This document shows positions 1 through 5,860 of a stretch of DNA of 8,769 nt, piece by piece. The stretch comes from an uncultured Peptococcaceae bacterium (GTDB lineage Bacteria; Bacillota; Peptococcia; Peptococcales; Peptococcaceae). Numbering within the stretch: the stretch's first letter is position 1; the number at the start of each line of letters is the position of its first letter. The stretch covers positions 1 to 8,769 of the forward strand of contig CABUKW010000131.1 in the NCBI GenBank assembly GCA_902492275.1. The letters run 5' to 3'. Made by a program: the position numbers and the translations under genes. Below the pieces are notes generated by a model. That model saw only the letters and a list, made by a program, of their open reading frames with translations. It had not been told where the DNA came from and made no database searches.

Positions 1-1
1 G

Positions 2-583
2 ATTGGGCTGATTGTGTCCATCTATCTGCTTTCCAGCAAGGAAACGCTGTGCCGGCAGGTAAAACGGATGACCTACGCCTTTTTGCCCCGTCGGGTGGCT
101 GATGAATGTGTGGCGGTTTGCCAGCTCATCAGCCAGTGCTTCAGCAATTTTGTCAGCGGTCAGTTGATGGAAGCCTGCATTTTGGGGCTATTGTGCTTTA
201 TCGGCATGCGCATTTTCCGTTTTGAATATGCCTTTTTGATTAGCCTGTTGGTGGGGGTTTCCGCCATTGTGCCGGTGGTAGGCGCTTTTATCGGCACCAT
301 TCCGGCCGTGTTTCTGCTGTTTTTGGTGGAGCCTATGCAGGCTGTATGGTTTATCGTGTTCATTGTGGTGCTACAGCAGATTGAAGGCAATCTGATTTAT
401 CCCAAAGTGGTGGGAGAATCGGTGGGGCTGCCGTCGCTGTGGGTTCTGATGGGCATTGTGGTAGGCGGCGGGTTAGGCGGTATCTTGGGTATGCTGCTGG
501 GCGTGCCGCTGTTTACCGTGGTCTATAAGCTGCTGAGTCAGGCCACACAGCAGCGGTTGGAGCGAAAGAAGCTGAAGCTGTGA
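2..583 (+). CDS. AI-2E family transporter (PerM/TqsA-like), C-terminal part
   Basis: The reading frame is open from the left edge, so the gene begins outside the window; the GTG at 14 is an internal valine, not a start. About 193 residues remain, roughly the last half of a family usually 340-400 residues long. The visible part has long hydrophobic membrane segments and the signatures of this family: a FVSGQLMEA segment, an IVPVVGAFIGTIPA re-entrant-like stretch, and the conserved QQIEGNLIYPKVVGESVGLP motif before the last two membrane segments. The tail is short and basic (ERKKLKL). Members are inner-membrane proteins. Some export the AI-2 signal (TqsA) and others have been linked to ion or antiport functions, so the substrate cannot be stated. 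The next gene is convergent. The family call is secure; the transported compound is unknown. Confidence 0.93.
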   Translation: MGLIVSIYLLSSKETLCRQVKRMTYAFLPRRVADECVAVCQLISQCFSNFVSGQLMEACILGLLCFIGMRIFRFEYAFLISLLVGVSAIVPVVGAFIGTIPAVFLLFLVEPMQAVWFIVFIVVLQQIEGNLIYPKVVGESVGLPSLWVLMGIVVGGGLGGILGMLLGVPLFTVVYKLLSQATQQRLERKKLKL

Positions 584-666
584 GGATTGTGTTGGAAAGT
601 GGGAGACGTGGTTAGAGCAATTTTGGAGATAGAAACTTGCAAATTTGTAAATTGGAACTTTATGAG
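584..666. other. Intergenic spacer between convergent genes
   Basis: This short spacer follows the stop of the AI-2E transporter. I see no gene, promoter or clear terminator for the plus strand in it. The nearest hairpin (671-702) has its T-run on the minus strand, so the transporter either shares that hairpin or ends by another route. Confidence 0.5.
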
Positions 667-702
667 AAAAGCAGCAAGAGATATGAAAATATCTCCTGCT
701 GC
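667..702 (-). terminator. Intrinsic terminator of the acyltransferase gene
   Basis: The inverted repeat 671-684 / 689-702 has a 6-bp stem (GCAGCA/TGCTGC), one A-C mismatch, a 7-bp stem (GAGATAT/ATATCTC) and a 4-base loop (GAAA on the plus strand). On the minus strand it is followed at once by TTTTCT, and it begins one base after the TAA of the acyltransferase. There is no T-run on the plus side, so it works mainly for the minus strand, although its stem could also slow transcription from the convergent transporter gene. Confidence 0.85.
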
Positions 703-703
703 A

Positions 704-1726
704 TTAGCATAGTAGGTTTCCTAAGATAGGAATTTTTTTTAGTAGATAACTAGAGATATAACTTATAAAAAAAATAATAATAGAGAAAAAAGGAATGGAC
801 AATTGTACAGGAAATAGCAAAATCGTAATATTGAGTTTTTCTAAAATGATCATCACAAAAGGGTGAATCAGGTATACTCCTAACATATGTTGTGAAACTA
901 TTTCCAATAAAGAAGCATATCTTTCTAAATATGGATTTATTGCGTATTGGAAAAATACAAAGACTGCAACTGTCATACAAACAATATTAGGTAGCCAAGG
1001 ATCATAATACCCAAAAGCTGTATTTAAAACGATGCTTTCATATTGGCTAGCAAATACAGTATAAGAAAAGCCTAATATCCCCAATAAATAGATGATGAAC
1101 TGCATTATTGGAGATAATAAACGGTTTTTTAGATAGTAACCCAGTAAAAAATATCCTACAAAACCAGAAGTAAAATAAAAGTATGAATTTGCCTGCAAGA
1201 TTCTGAACCATTGCCAAGGCAAAACGGGCAGGATGACGGTAAAGCAAAGTGTTAGAGAAAGAAAGTATTCTGTTAAGTGTTTGTTTGTTGCAATTTGTCG
1301 TAGAAATGGCAAAATCAGATATAATCCCAATAACATTTCACAATACCATAAATGATAATGTCCTGTCAGGAATGCTTGCAAAACATTTTCCCAGTATATT
1401 TCTCTTTGCCGGTAGATGCTCCAGAAAACATTATACCAAGTCGCATAAAATGCGGACCATATTATAAATATTAGAAAAAAACGTTTGCAATATTTTACAA
1501 AAATATATTGTAAGGACAATTTACGTTGTGGTTCTAACAAGAACATACCACTTAGCATTACAAAAATGGGAACTGCAGGTCTGGCTAAACTATCATAGAA
1601 ATTAAATGTTTTCCATTCATTAGAACTTACTGCTGTTACGTTCCAGTATTGAGCAGAAACATGTAATAAAACTACCATGAATGCAGCACAGATGCGTAGA
1701 CTATCTGCATAGCAGACTCTCTTCAT
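704..1726 (-). CDS. Acyltransferase 3 family membrane protein (probable O-acyltransferase)
   Basis: A 340-residue multi-membrane protein. It opens with the family's N-terminal signature: a cytoplasmic start, then R11 and H22 in the conserved R-x10-H arrangement (LRICAAFMVVLLH). The PIFVMLSGMFLL segment follows, then a series of hydrophobic spans and a late GVYLIHPF motif with H288. Enzymes of this family move acetyl or other acyl groups onto sugars of surface polysaccharides, O-antigen or peptidoglycan, or onto small molecules; the acceptor cannot be read from sequence. I chose the ATG at 1726 because GAGGTGA lies just upstream (1732-1738); the in-frame ATG 14 codons earlier lies in a hairpin loop and adds only a hydrophilic tail. 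It lies 71 bases downstream of a secreted-protein gene on the same strand and probably shares its transcript. The DNA is AT-rich compared with leuA and the activase gene. Confidence 0.9.
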   Translation of the reverse strand: MKRVCYADSLRICAAFMVVLLHVSAQYWNVTAVSSNEWKTFNFYDSLARPAVPIFVMLSGMFLLEPQRKLSLQYIFVKYCKRFFLIFIIWSAFYATWYNVFWSIYRQREIYWENVLQAFLTGHYHLWYCEMLLGLYLILPFLRQIATNKHLTEYFLSLTLCFTVILPVLPWQWFRILQANSYFYFTSGFVGYFLLGYYLKNRLLSPIMQFIIYLLGILGFSYTVFASQYESIVLNTAFGYYDPWLPNIVCMTVAVFVFFQYAINPYLERYASLLEIVSQHMLGVYLIHPFVMIILEKLNITILLFPVQLSIPFFSIIIFFISYISSYLLKKIPILGNLLC

Positions 1727-1731
1727 GATAA

Positions 1732-1738
1732 TCACCTC
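1732..1738 (-). promoter_or_regulatory. Ribosome binding site deciding the acyltransferase start
   Basis: GAGGTGA on the minus strand ends five bases before the ATG at 1726. It selects this start over the upstream in-frame ATG at 1768. Confidence 0.7.
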
Positions 1739-1746
1739 ATAAGCGG

Positions 1747-1778
1747 AACAGGGCTGTACAGTATGCAACAGCCCTGTT
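1747..1778 (-). terminator. Strong hairpin between the secreted-protein and acyltransferase genes
   Basis: A perfect 11-bp inverted repeat, AACAGGGCTGT at 1747-1757 and ACAGCCCTGTT at 1768-1778, with a 10-base loop. The T-run lies on the plus-strand side (1777-1781), where no gene needs termination. On the minus strand, the direction of the flanking genes, the stem is followed only by TTCCGCTT. It is therefore better read as a leaky terminator or an mRNA 3'-end stabiliser that lowers acyltransferase expression relative to the secreted protein. Confidence 0.5.
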
Positions 1779-1797
1779 TTTATCTTGATTTTACAGA

Positions 1798-2949
1798 TTA
1801 CTGATTAAAACGAATTGAAACATCATCTGTATGCCACATTGAATAGCTATTTAACGTTACGCAGTTTAATTTCGTGGTAGTAGGAGCTTGTCTATATGCG
1901 GATGATGTTTGATTTGTCCCCCACTGACTGGTTGTGGAGCTATTATACAAATAGGCATTTGTAAATTTGGCATTTGTCATTAAGGTGCCAGTTGATGTAT
2001 TTAAACTAGTTCCGGTTGAATGAACTTGCGCTAATGTTGTTTCATGATATAAGTTTAAATTGGAAGCGCTTGCATTAACGGGATTTCCAGTAAAACTAAT
2101 GGTTGTAGAATAGATCACATTTGAGAAATTGTTTCCATCTAATATTTCAAAGTATACAGTATCGGTACTACTTCCATTTGTTATTTTAATATGCAAATAT
2201 AAAGATGTTGTGGTAATTTTGGTAGAAGGCCAATAAGAAGCAATTGATTGGTATGCGCCTAAAGAATCACTCCATTGAGAAGCATTCACGAAGGGATACC
2301 AACTTCCACCGTTATACACAACTCCATAATCGCCAATAAAAGTCAAGCATGTGCCAGAGGCAGTGCTATTTGCAGCTAAAAAAAGATATGGTCTGTCAAT
2401 GCTATTATAATTTGAAATTGTTGGGAGTGTGATAAATGATGTTGCTTCGGTGTATCCAGTACCACTTTTTACAGCCCAATAAACACCTGTTTGATCGGAA
2501 GAATTCACAACAGTTGTAGGAGAACTTGAATAAGCTGCGGTAGTTATTCCATTTTCAGCATTTTCATCTGTCAATTGCTCTGTATAACGGCTTAATAGAT
2601 TGGACACCGTACCATAGGATGTAGTAATTGTGCTACCATCTTCAGAAATTACGCCGTTTTCTGTATTTGAATGTGGTGTAATCGTATTAGCAATAGAAAT
2701 TTGCCCATCAATGTATTGTTGTATCTGCTCGTTAGTGAAGTTGTTTGCTTCAGCTTGGCGCATTGTACTTTCTAAAATATCAAGGTCTAATTGATCTAAT
2801 TTTTCACTCGCAATACCTTTGCTCAATAAGTATTGATATGCTGAATCAGCAATGACAACAGTATCTGTGTTTGTATCCGCCAGAGCGGCAATAGGCGAAA
2901 ATAGTAATGTTGAAATTAGTGAAACGGCTAATATTTTTTTTATTTTCAT
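1798..2949 (-). CDS. Secreted protein of unknown function with signal peptide
   Basis: A 383-residue protein of no family I recognise. Residues 1-24 form a typical Sec signal peptide: lysines at 2, 4 and 5, a hydrophobic core, and A22-L-A24 before D25. Residues about 25-90 look helical and acidic with conserved-looking Leu/Ile spacing. From about 95 on the chain is rich in Ser, Thr, Asn and aromatics with alternating strand-like pattern, suggesting a beta-sandwich. C201 and C363 are the only cysteines after the signal and could form a disulfide. No LPxTG, lipobox, SLH or choline-binding repeats are present, so it is probably released or loosely held. The start is the ATG at 2949, with AAAAGGA 11 bases upstream; an in-frame ATG at 2961 overlaps that Shine-Dalgarno and cannot use it. 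It is probably co-transcribed with the acyltransferase downstream. A link to YrpD-like secreted proteins is only a guess. Confidence 0.8.
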   Translation of the reverse strand: MKIKKILAVSLISTLLFSPIAALADTNTDTVVIADSAYQYLLSKGIASEKLDQLDLDILESTMRQAEANNFTNEQIQQYIDGQISIANTITPHSNTENGVISEDGSTITTSYGTVSNLLSRYTEQLTDENAENGITTAAYSSSPTTVVNSSDQTGVYWAVKSGTGYTEATSFITLPTISNYNSIDRPYLFLAANSTASGTCLTFIGDYGVVYNGGSWYPFVNASQWSDSLGAYQSIASYWPSTKITTTSLYLHIKITNGSSTDTVYFEILDGNNFSNVIYSTTISFTGNPVNASASNLNLYHETTLAQVHSTGTSLNTSTGTLMTNAKFTNAYLYNSSTTSQWGTNQTSSAYRQAPTTTKLNCVTLNSYSMWHTDDVSIRFNQ

Positions 2950-2960
2950 GAAATTACACA

Positions 2961-2967
2961 TCCTTTT
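2961..2967 (-). promoter_or_regulatory. Ribosome binding site deciding the secreted-protein start
   Basis: AAAAGGA on the minus strand lies 11 bases before the ATG at 2949. The in-frame ATG at 2961 shares its A with this site, so translation should begin at MKIKK. Confidence 0.65.
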
Positions 2968-2982
2968 CTAGAATAAAAATGT

Positions 2983-3010
2983 CATAGAAAAATCGCGATT
3001 TATTCCTATG
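2983..3010 (-). promoter_or_regulatory. Candidate operator or leader hairpin upstream of the secreted-protein gene
   Basis: A perfect 12-bp palindrome, AAATCGCGATTT (2990-3001), is flanked by a second inverted repeat, CATAG (2983-2987) and CTATG (3006-3010). It lies between a TATAAT box and the start codon. A repressor binding site or a 5'-UTR stem-loop would both fit; there is no direct evidence for either. Confidence 0.4.
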
Positions 3011-3020
3011 TCTATAGTTT

Positions 3021-3026
3021 ATTATA
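3021..3026 (-). promoter_or_regulatory. Candidate -10 box for the secreted-protein/acyltransferase pair
   Basis: TATAAT on the minus strand, 72 bases before the start codon at 2949. No convincing -35 box lies 16-18 bases upstream (CCATCA at 17), so the promoter would need an activator, or the match may be chance in AT-rich DNA. Confidence 0.35.
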
Positions 3027-3131
3027 AATATGTGTTAAAAAAATGATGGTTGTGTGAAAAATTGGTGAAATAATTTGAAATAGAGATAAATAGTTGTCAC
3101 AGCGATTTCCTAGTTTTTTCAAATTCAGTGG

Positions 3132-3160
3132 TTGACAACGGCTGGGCCTTTGTCTATAAT
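3132..3160 (+). promoter_or_regulatory. Consensus sigma-A promoter of the leuA leader
   Basis: TTGACA at 3132-3137 and TATAAT at 3155-3160 are both perfect matches, separated by the ideal 17 bases. Transcription should start near 3167, just ahead of the T-box stem I. Such a strong promoter suits a gene controlled mainly by termination in its leader. Confidence 0.93.
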
Positions 3161-3166
3161 AAATAA

Positions 3167-3433
3167 CAGTTGCATAAGAGAAAGACTGAGAGAGGGAAGA
3201 GTAGCCCGCTGAAAGCAACAGAGAACTGCCGGTTGGTGCAAGGCAGGTGCGGAAGGCTGGTGAACTGGCCCTGGAGTCGCTGTTCTGAAGATCAAGTAGG
3301 AATGGCCGGAGTCCCGCCGTTACAGGGATTAAGTGGGCGATAGCATTTGTTTAGTTGCTGTCGTCAAATGGAGTGGTACCGCGGAATTTGTCCTTTTTTC
3401 GTCTCTGGCAACGGAGAGAAAAAGGGCTTTTTT
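3167..3433 (+). promoter_or_regulatory. T-box riboswitch, leucine-specific, controlling leuA
   Basis: The leader shows the ordered T-box elements. Stem I begins at about 3177 with GAGAAAGACTGAGAGAGGG, followed by the distal-loop motif GGTTGGTGCAAGGCAG (3231-3246) and the specifier strand GTGAACTGGCCCTGGAGT. Aligning this strand with the well-known glyQS leader places the specifier codon at 3265-3267, CTG for leucine. The T-box sequence TGGTACCGCG is at 3374-3383; its TGGT pairs with the ACCA end of a tRNA with A73, as in tRNA-Leu. CAAAT (3365-3369) pairs with ATTTG (3386-3390) to build the antiterminator, which competes at its last base with the terminator at 3390-3433. Uncharged tRNA-Leu should therefore switch leuA on. 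The CTG reading is by manual alignment; the T-box call itself is firm and fits the downstream gene. Confidence 0.94.
3390..3433 (+). terminator. T-box leader terminator
   Basis: GTCCTTTTT (3390-3398) pairs with AAAAAGGGC (3419-3427), and TCTCT (3402-3406) pairs with the GGAGA region (3413-3417) above two bulged bases. TTTTTT at 3428-3433 follows. This is the alternative to the antiterminator, and it ends transcription about 135 bases before leuA when tRNA-Leu is charged. Confidence 0.88.
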
Positions 3434-3552
3434 ATTGTCTGCCGAAAGCGGGCGGTAAAGTCTGCGGGAGAAACGCAGAACGTCCTGCGGCGGCTGGTTC
3501 TGCCACTGCATACAGGATATTTTATACAGAACGTGAACAGTGTGAGAGAAAC
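3434..3552 (+). other. Untranslated leader between the T-box terminator and leuA
   Basis: About 120 bases with no convincing gene. An 8-base direct repeat, CAGAACGT, occurs at 3476-3483 and 3527-3534. GTTCTG at 3497-3502 can pair with either copy, giving two mutually exclusive small stems. The leuA frame stays open through this region back to 3347, but no ribosome site supports an earlier start. Confidence 0.4.
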
Positions 3553-3558
3553 AGGAGG
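3553..3558 (+). promoter_or_regulatory. Ribosome binding site deciding the leuA start
   Basis: AGGAGG ends ten bases before the ATG at 3569. The open frame extends 74 codons further upstream into the T-box antiterminator, so this site is what fixes the start. Confidence 0.85.
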
Positions 3559-3568
3559 AGATTTAATC

Positions 3569-5239
3569 ATGGAAGGATATCAGAAGTACGAAAAAGCATA
3601 TTTTATGCCGCCAGAACCATGCTACGACTGGGTGAAAAAAGATGCCATTGACAAAGCGCCTATTTGGTGCAGCGTTGATTTGCGGGACGGCAATCAGGCG
3701 CTCATCGAGCCTATGAGTTTGGACGAAAAATTGGAATTTTTCCAGCTACTGCTGGATGTGGGCTTTAAGGAAATTGAAGTAGGATTTCCTGCCGCTTCGG
3801 AAACCGAGTATCAATTTTTGCGCGCTTTAATTGAAAATAAGATGATTCCCGACGACGTTACCATTCAGGTGCTGACTCAGGCTCGGGAGCATATCATCCG
3901 CAAAACCTTTGAAGCTATCGACGGTGCGCCCCATGCCGTGGTACACATGTATAACTCTACCTCTGTCAATCAGCGGGAGCAGGTGTTCCGCAAATCAAAA
4001 GAAGAAATCAAAAAGATTGCGATAGAAGGGGCCAAATTGCTCAACGAGCTGGCCAAAGAAATCAAAGGCGACGTTACCTTTGAATACAGTCCGGAAAGCT
4101 TTACCGGCACCGAAGTAGACTATGCATTGGATGTGTGCAACGCTGTGCTGGATGTTTGGCAGCCCCGTCCAGAGCGCAAAATTATCATTAATTTGCCAGC
4201 TACCATTGAAACCTCACTGCCCCATGTGTATGCCAGCCAAGTAGAATATATGAGCAAGCATCTGAAGTATCGGGAAAATGTGGTGATTTCACTGCATCCG
4301 CACAATGACCGGGGCTGTGGCGTGGCTGATGCGGAGCTGGGCCTTCTGGCCGGTGCTGACCGCATTGAAGGCACTTTATTCGGCAACGGCGAACGAACCG
4401 GCAATGTGGATGTGATTACGCTGGCTATGAATATGTATGCCCACGGTGTAGACCCAGAACTGAATTTCCATGACATGGCCCATATCAGCCAAACCTATGA
4501 ACGGCTGACCCGTATGCATGTACATCCGCGGCAGCCATACGGCGGCTCTTTGGTGTTTACCGCCTTTTCCGGCTCCCATCAGGATGCTATTGCCAAGGGC
4601 ATGAATTATCGGCAGGAAAAAAATCTGTCCACCTGGTCAGTGCCCTATCTTCCCATTGACCCGCAAGACGTGGGCCGTACCTACGATTCGGACGTTATCC
4701 GCATTAACAGCCAGTCGGGGAAAGGTGGCGTCAGCTACATTTTGAAACAGAGCTACGGCATTACCCTGCCCGATAAGATGAAAGAAGAATTTGGCTATGC
4801 GGTAAAAGATGTATCGGACAAAGAGCATAAGGAATTAACGCCGGAATGGATTTATTCCATTTTGGAAAATAAATATATCGATATTGAAGAACATTTTACG
4901 GTAGATGAATTCCATTTCCGTCAGAAGGAAGACGGCGGCATCGCAGCGGTGGTGACCATGACCATGAAGGGCGAAACCAAAACCATCGAAACCGAAGGCA
5001 ATGGCCGTCTGGATGCAGTGAGCAAAGCGCTGAAAATTGGTCTGGGCTTCTCCTATGAATTGACCGATTACAAGGAACACTCCTTATCCAAAGGCTCTTC
5101 CTCTAAGGCGATGTCCTATGTAGCCATCACCCAGAAGGGTAAGATGGTCTGGGGTATCGGCATCGATGAAGATATCATCGAATCGTCCATTGAGGCGTTA
5201 TGTGCGGCCATTAATCGCTTAGATATCTGGAATAGCTAA
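3569..5239 (+). CDS. leuA: 2-isopropylmalate synthase (long yeast/actinobacterial type)
   Basis: A 556-residue enzyme that condenses acetyl-CoA with 2-oxoisovalerate (3-methyl-2-oxobutanoate) to 2-isopropylmalate, the first committed step of leucine synthesis in the cytoplasm. The N-terminal APIWCSVDLRDGNQALIEPM (catalytic R39, metal-binding D40) marks the TIM-barrel domain of the longer LeuA class. HPHND (H243, H245, N246) supplies the remaining metal ligands, and GNGERTGN (272-279) is the other family signature. Residues from about 430 to the end form the C-terminal regulatory domain, where leucine binds in the family, so feedback inhibition is likely. The start at 3569 is fixed by AGGAGG. 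The upstream leucine T-box and the function support each other. leuB, leuC and leuD do not follow, so the rest of the pathway must lie elsewhere. Confidence 0.97.
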   Translation: MEGYQKYEKAYFMPPEPCYDWVKKDAIDKAPIWCSVDLRDGNQALIEPMSLDEKLEFFQLLLDVGFKEIEVGFPAASETEYQFLRALIENKMIPDDVTIQVLTQAREHIIRKTFEAIDGAPHAVVHMYNSTSVNQREQVFRKSKEEIKKIAIEGAKLLNELAKEIKGDVTFEYSPESFTGTEVDYALDVCNAVLDVWQPRPERKIIINLPATIETSLPHVYASQVEYMSKHLKYRENVVISLHPHNDRGCGVADAELGLLAGADRIEGTLFGNGERTGNVDVITLAMNMYAHGVDPELNFHDMAHISQTYERLTRMHVHPRQPYGGSLVFTAFSGSHQDAIAKGMNYRQEKNLSTWSVPYLPIDPQDVGRTYDSDVIRINSQSGKGGVSYILKQSYGITLPDKMKEEFGYAVKDVSDKEHKELTPEWIYSILENKYIDIEEHFTVDEFHFRQKEDGGIAAVVTMTMKGETKTIETEGNGRLDAVSKALKIGLGFSYELTDYKEHSLSKGSSSKAMSYVAITQKGKMVWGIGIDEDIIESSIEALCAAINRLDIWNS

Positions 5240-5326
5240 GACTTGTCTTTTTGCTGTCTGACTGGGCGATTTGGATTATCAATTCGATTATAAAAAGAAG
5301 ATTGGGAAAAATCTTAATAGCAGGAT

Positions 5327-5371
5327 AACAAAGCAGCAGCTTTTGCCGATGGCAGAGGCTGCTGCTTTGTT
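5327..5371 (+). terminator. Terminator of leuA
   Basis: A perfect 14-bp inverted repeat, AACAAAGCAGCAGC (5327-5340) and GCTGCTGCTTTGTT (5358-5371), with a further TGCC/GGCA stem inside the loop. Its A-rich base pairs with TTTGTT, as in terminators where the A-tract faces the U-tract. The T-run after the stem is weak (GACATTTAAG). It lies 87 bases after the leuA stop and could act in both directions. Confidence 0.72.
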
Positions 5372-5427
5372 GACATTTAAGTAAATTTTAAATACCGTTA
5401 CCATGAGGAACCGCAATATTTTTCCGC

Positions 5428-5457
5428 TTGACAAGAAATTTTCCAATGTACTATAAT
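5428..5457 (+). promoter_or_regulatory. Consensus promoter of the mini-MarR gene
   Basis: TTGACA (5428-5433) and TATAAT (5452-5457) are both perfect, with an 18-base spacer. Transcription should start near 5464, directly at the foot of a terminator-like hairpin. Confidence 0.88.
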
Positions 5458-5464
5458 CTAATTG

Positions 5465-5519
5465 AAACGTGTAGCGTAACTGCGTAAATCCAGTAAGCGC
5501 TGCGCGTTTTTTCTTTTTT
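5465..5519 (+). terminator. Leader terminator or attenuator ahead of the mini-MarR gene
   Basis: AAACGTGTAGCG (5465-5476) pairs over 12 bases, two of them G-T, with CGCTGCGCGTTT (5498-5509). The loop holds a nested ACTG/CAGT stem (5479-5482, 5491-5494). T6-C-T6 (5507-5519) follows. The hairpin starts at about +1 of the promoter and ends 27 bases before the Shine-Dalgarno, so it should stop most transcripts before the gene unless something overrides it. The loop side also contains a direct repeat, GCGTAA (5474-5479, 5482-5487). The terminated product would be an RNA of about 50 bases. Confidence 0.72.
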
Positions 5520-5546
5520 GAGGAAACTGTGCAGAAACATTCAGTC

Positions 5547-5552
5547 AGGAGG
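5547..5552 (+). promoter_or_regulatory. Ribosome binding site deciding the mini-MarR start
   Basis: AGGAGG is followed by three in-frame ATG codons at 0, 3 and 9 bases. Only the third (5562) has proper spacing, so the protein begins MSEVES. Confidence 0.8.
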
Positions 5553-5561
5553 ATGATGGAA

Positions 5562-5756
5562 ATGTCAGAAGTAGAAAGTTTGGAAAAGAGAACTGTTGTG
5601 GCTATGCGCAAGTGTGGTCATTATTTGCATCACACAGCCGGTGCAAAAGCGGGAATTTCGGAAGAAACTTTGTTGGCTGTATTAAGTAAGGAAGAGAAAG
5701 AAACGCTGTGTCTGTTATTGGAAAAATGTTTGCAGGACTGGAATGCGCAATCTTAA
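5562..5756 (+). CDS. 64-residue MarR-like protein lacking the winged-helix DNA-binding domain
   Basis: Residues 13-31 (VAMRKCGHYLHHTAGAKAG) resemble the first helix of a group of clostridial MarR regulators, which reads like CGHxLHH..G..aGQ just before the DNA-binding domain. Residues 37-60 (LLAVLSKEEKETL through LEKCLQDW) resemble the last helix of the same regulators, just after that domain. The roughly 70-80 residues of winged helix normally between them are absent, and the frame continues without a break. In MarR proteins the terminal helices make the dimer, so this protein could pair with itself or with a full-length MarR but should not bind DNA. C18, H20, H23, H24 and C56 could bind metal or sense redox, but this is speculation. 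A consensus promoter, a good ribosome site and a clean terminator argue that it is a working gene, not debris. The family comparison is from memory. It could instead be an unrelated small helical protein, or a MarR relic. Confidence 0.62.
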   Translation: MSEVESLEKRTVVAMRKCGHYLHHTAGAKAGISEETLLAVLSKEEKETLCLLLEKCLQDWNAQS

Positions 5757-5808
5757 TCTTACAGGCTGTTTGTAGGATAGATGGCAATCAACAGGAAATT
5801 TTTTGAGG

Positions 5809-5844
5809 AAGCGTAAGTCCTGCTGGGGCTTGCGCTTTTTCTTT
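5809..5844 (+). terminator. Terminator of the mini-MarR gene
   Basis: AAGCGTAAGTCC (5809-5820) pairs with GGGCTTGCGCTT (5826-5837) over 12 bases with two G-T pairs and a 5-base loop, followed by TTTTTCTTT. It lies about 50 bases after the stop codon and insulates the next gene. Confidence 0.88.
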
Positions 5845-5860
5845 ACAAGAACGGACGGCT

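Noticed and set aside
1249..1467. Plus-strand frame of 72 codons inside the acyltransferase gene
   Set aside because: Antisense to a membrane protein gene with family motifs; no ribosome site.
3012..3218. Minus-strand frame of 68 codons upstream of the secreted-protein gene
   Set aside because: It overlaps the leuA promoter and the start of T-box stem I; no ribosome site or known motif.
3347..3568. Extension of leuA by 74 codons at its 5' end
   Set aside because: It runs through the T-box antiterminator and terminator, has no family similarity and no ribosome site; AGGAGG fixes the start at 3569.
4120..4579. Minus-strand open frames inside leuA
   Set aside because: Antisense to well-conserved catalytic regions; no start signals or similarity.
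5288..5611. Minus-strand frame of 107 codons across the leuA terminator and mini-MarR promoter
   Set aside because: It covers two hairpins and a consensus promoter on the other strand, has no ribosome site and a protein sequence without family features.
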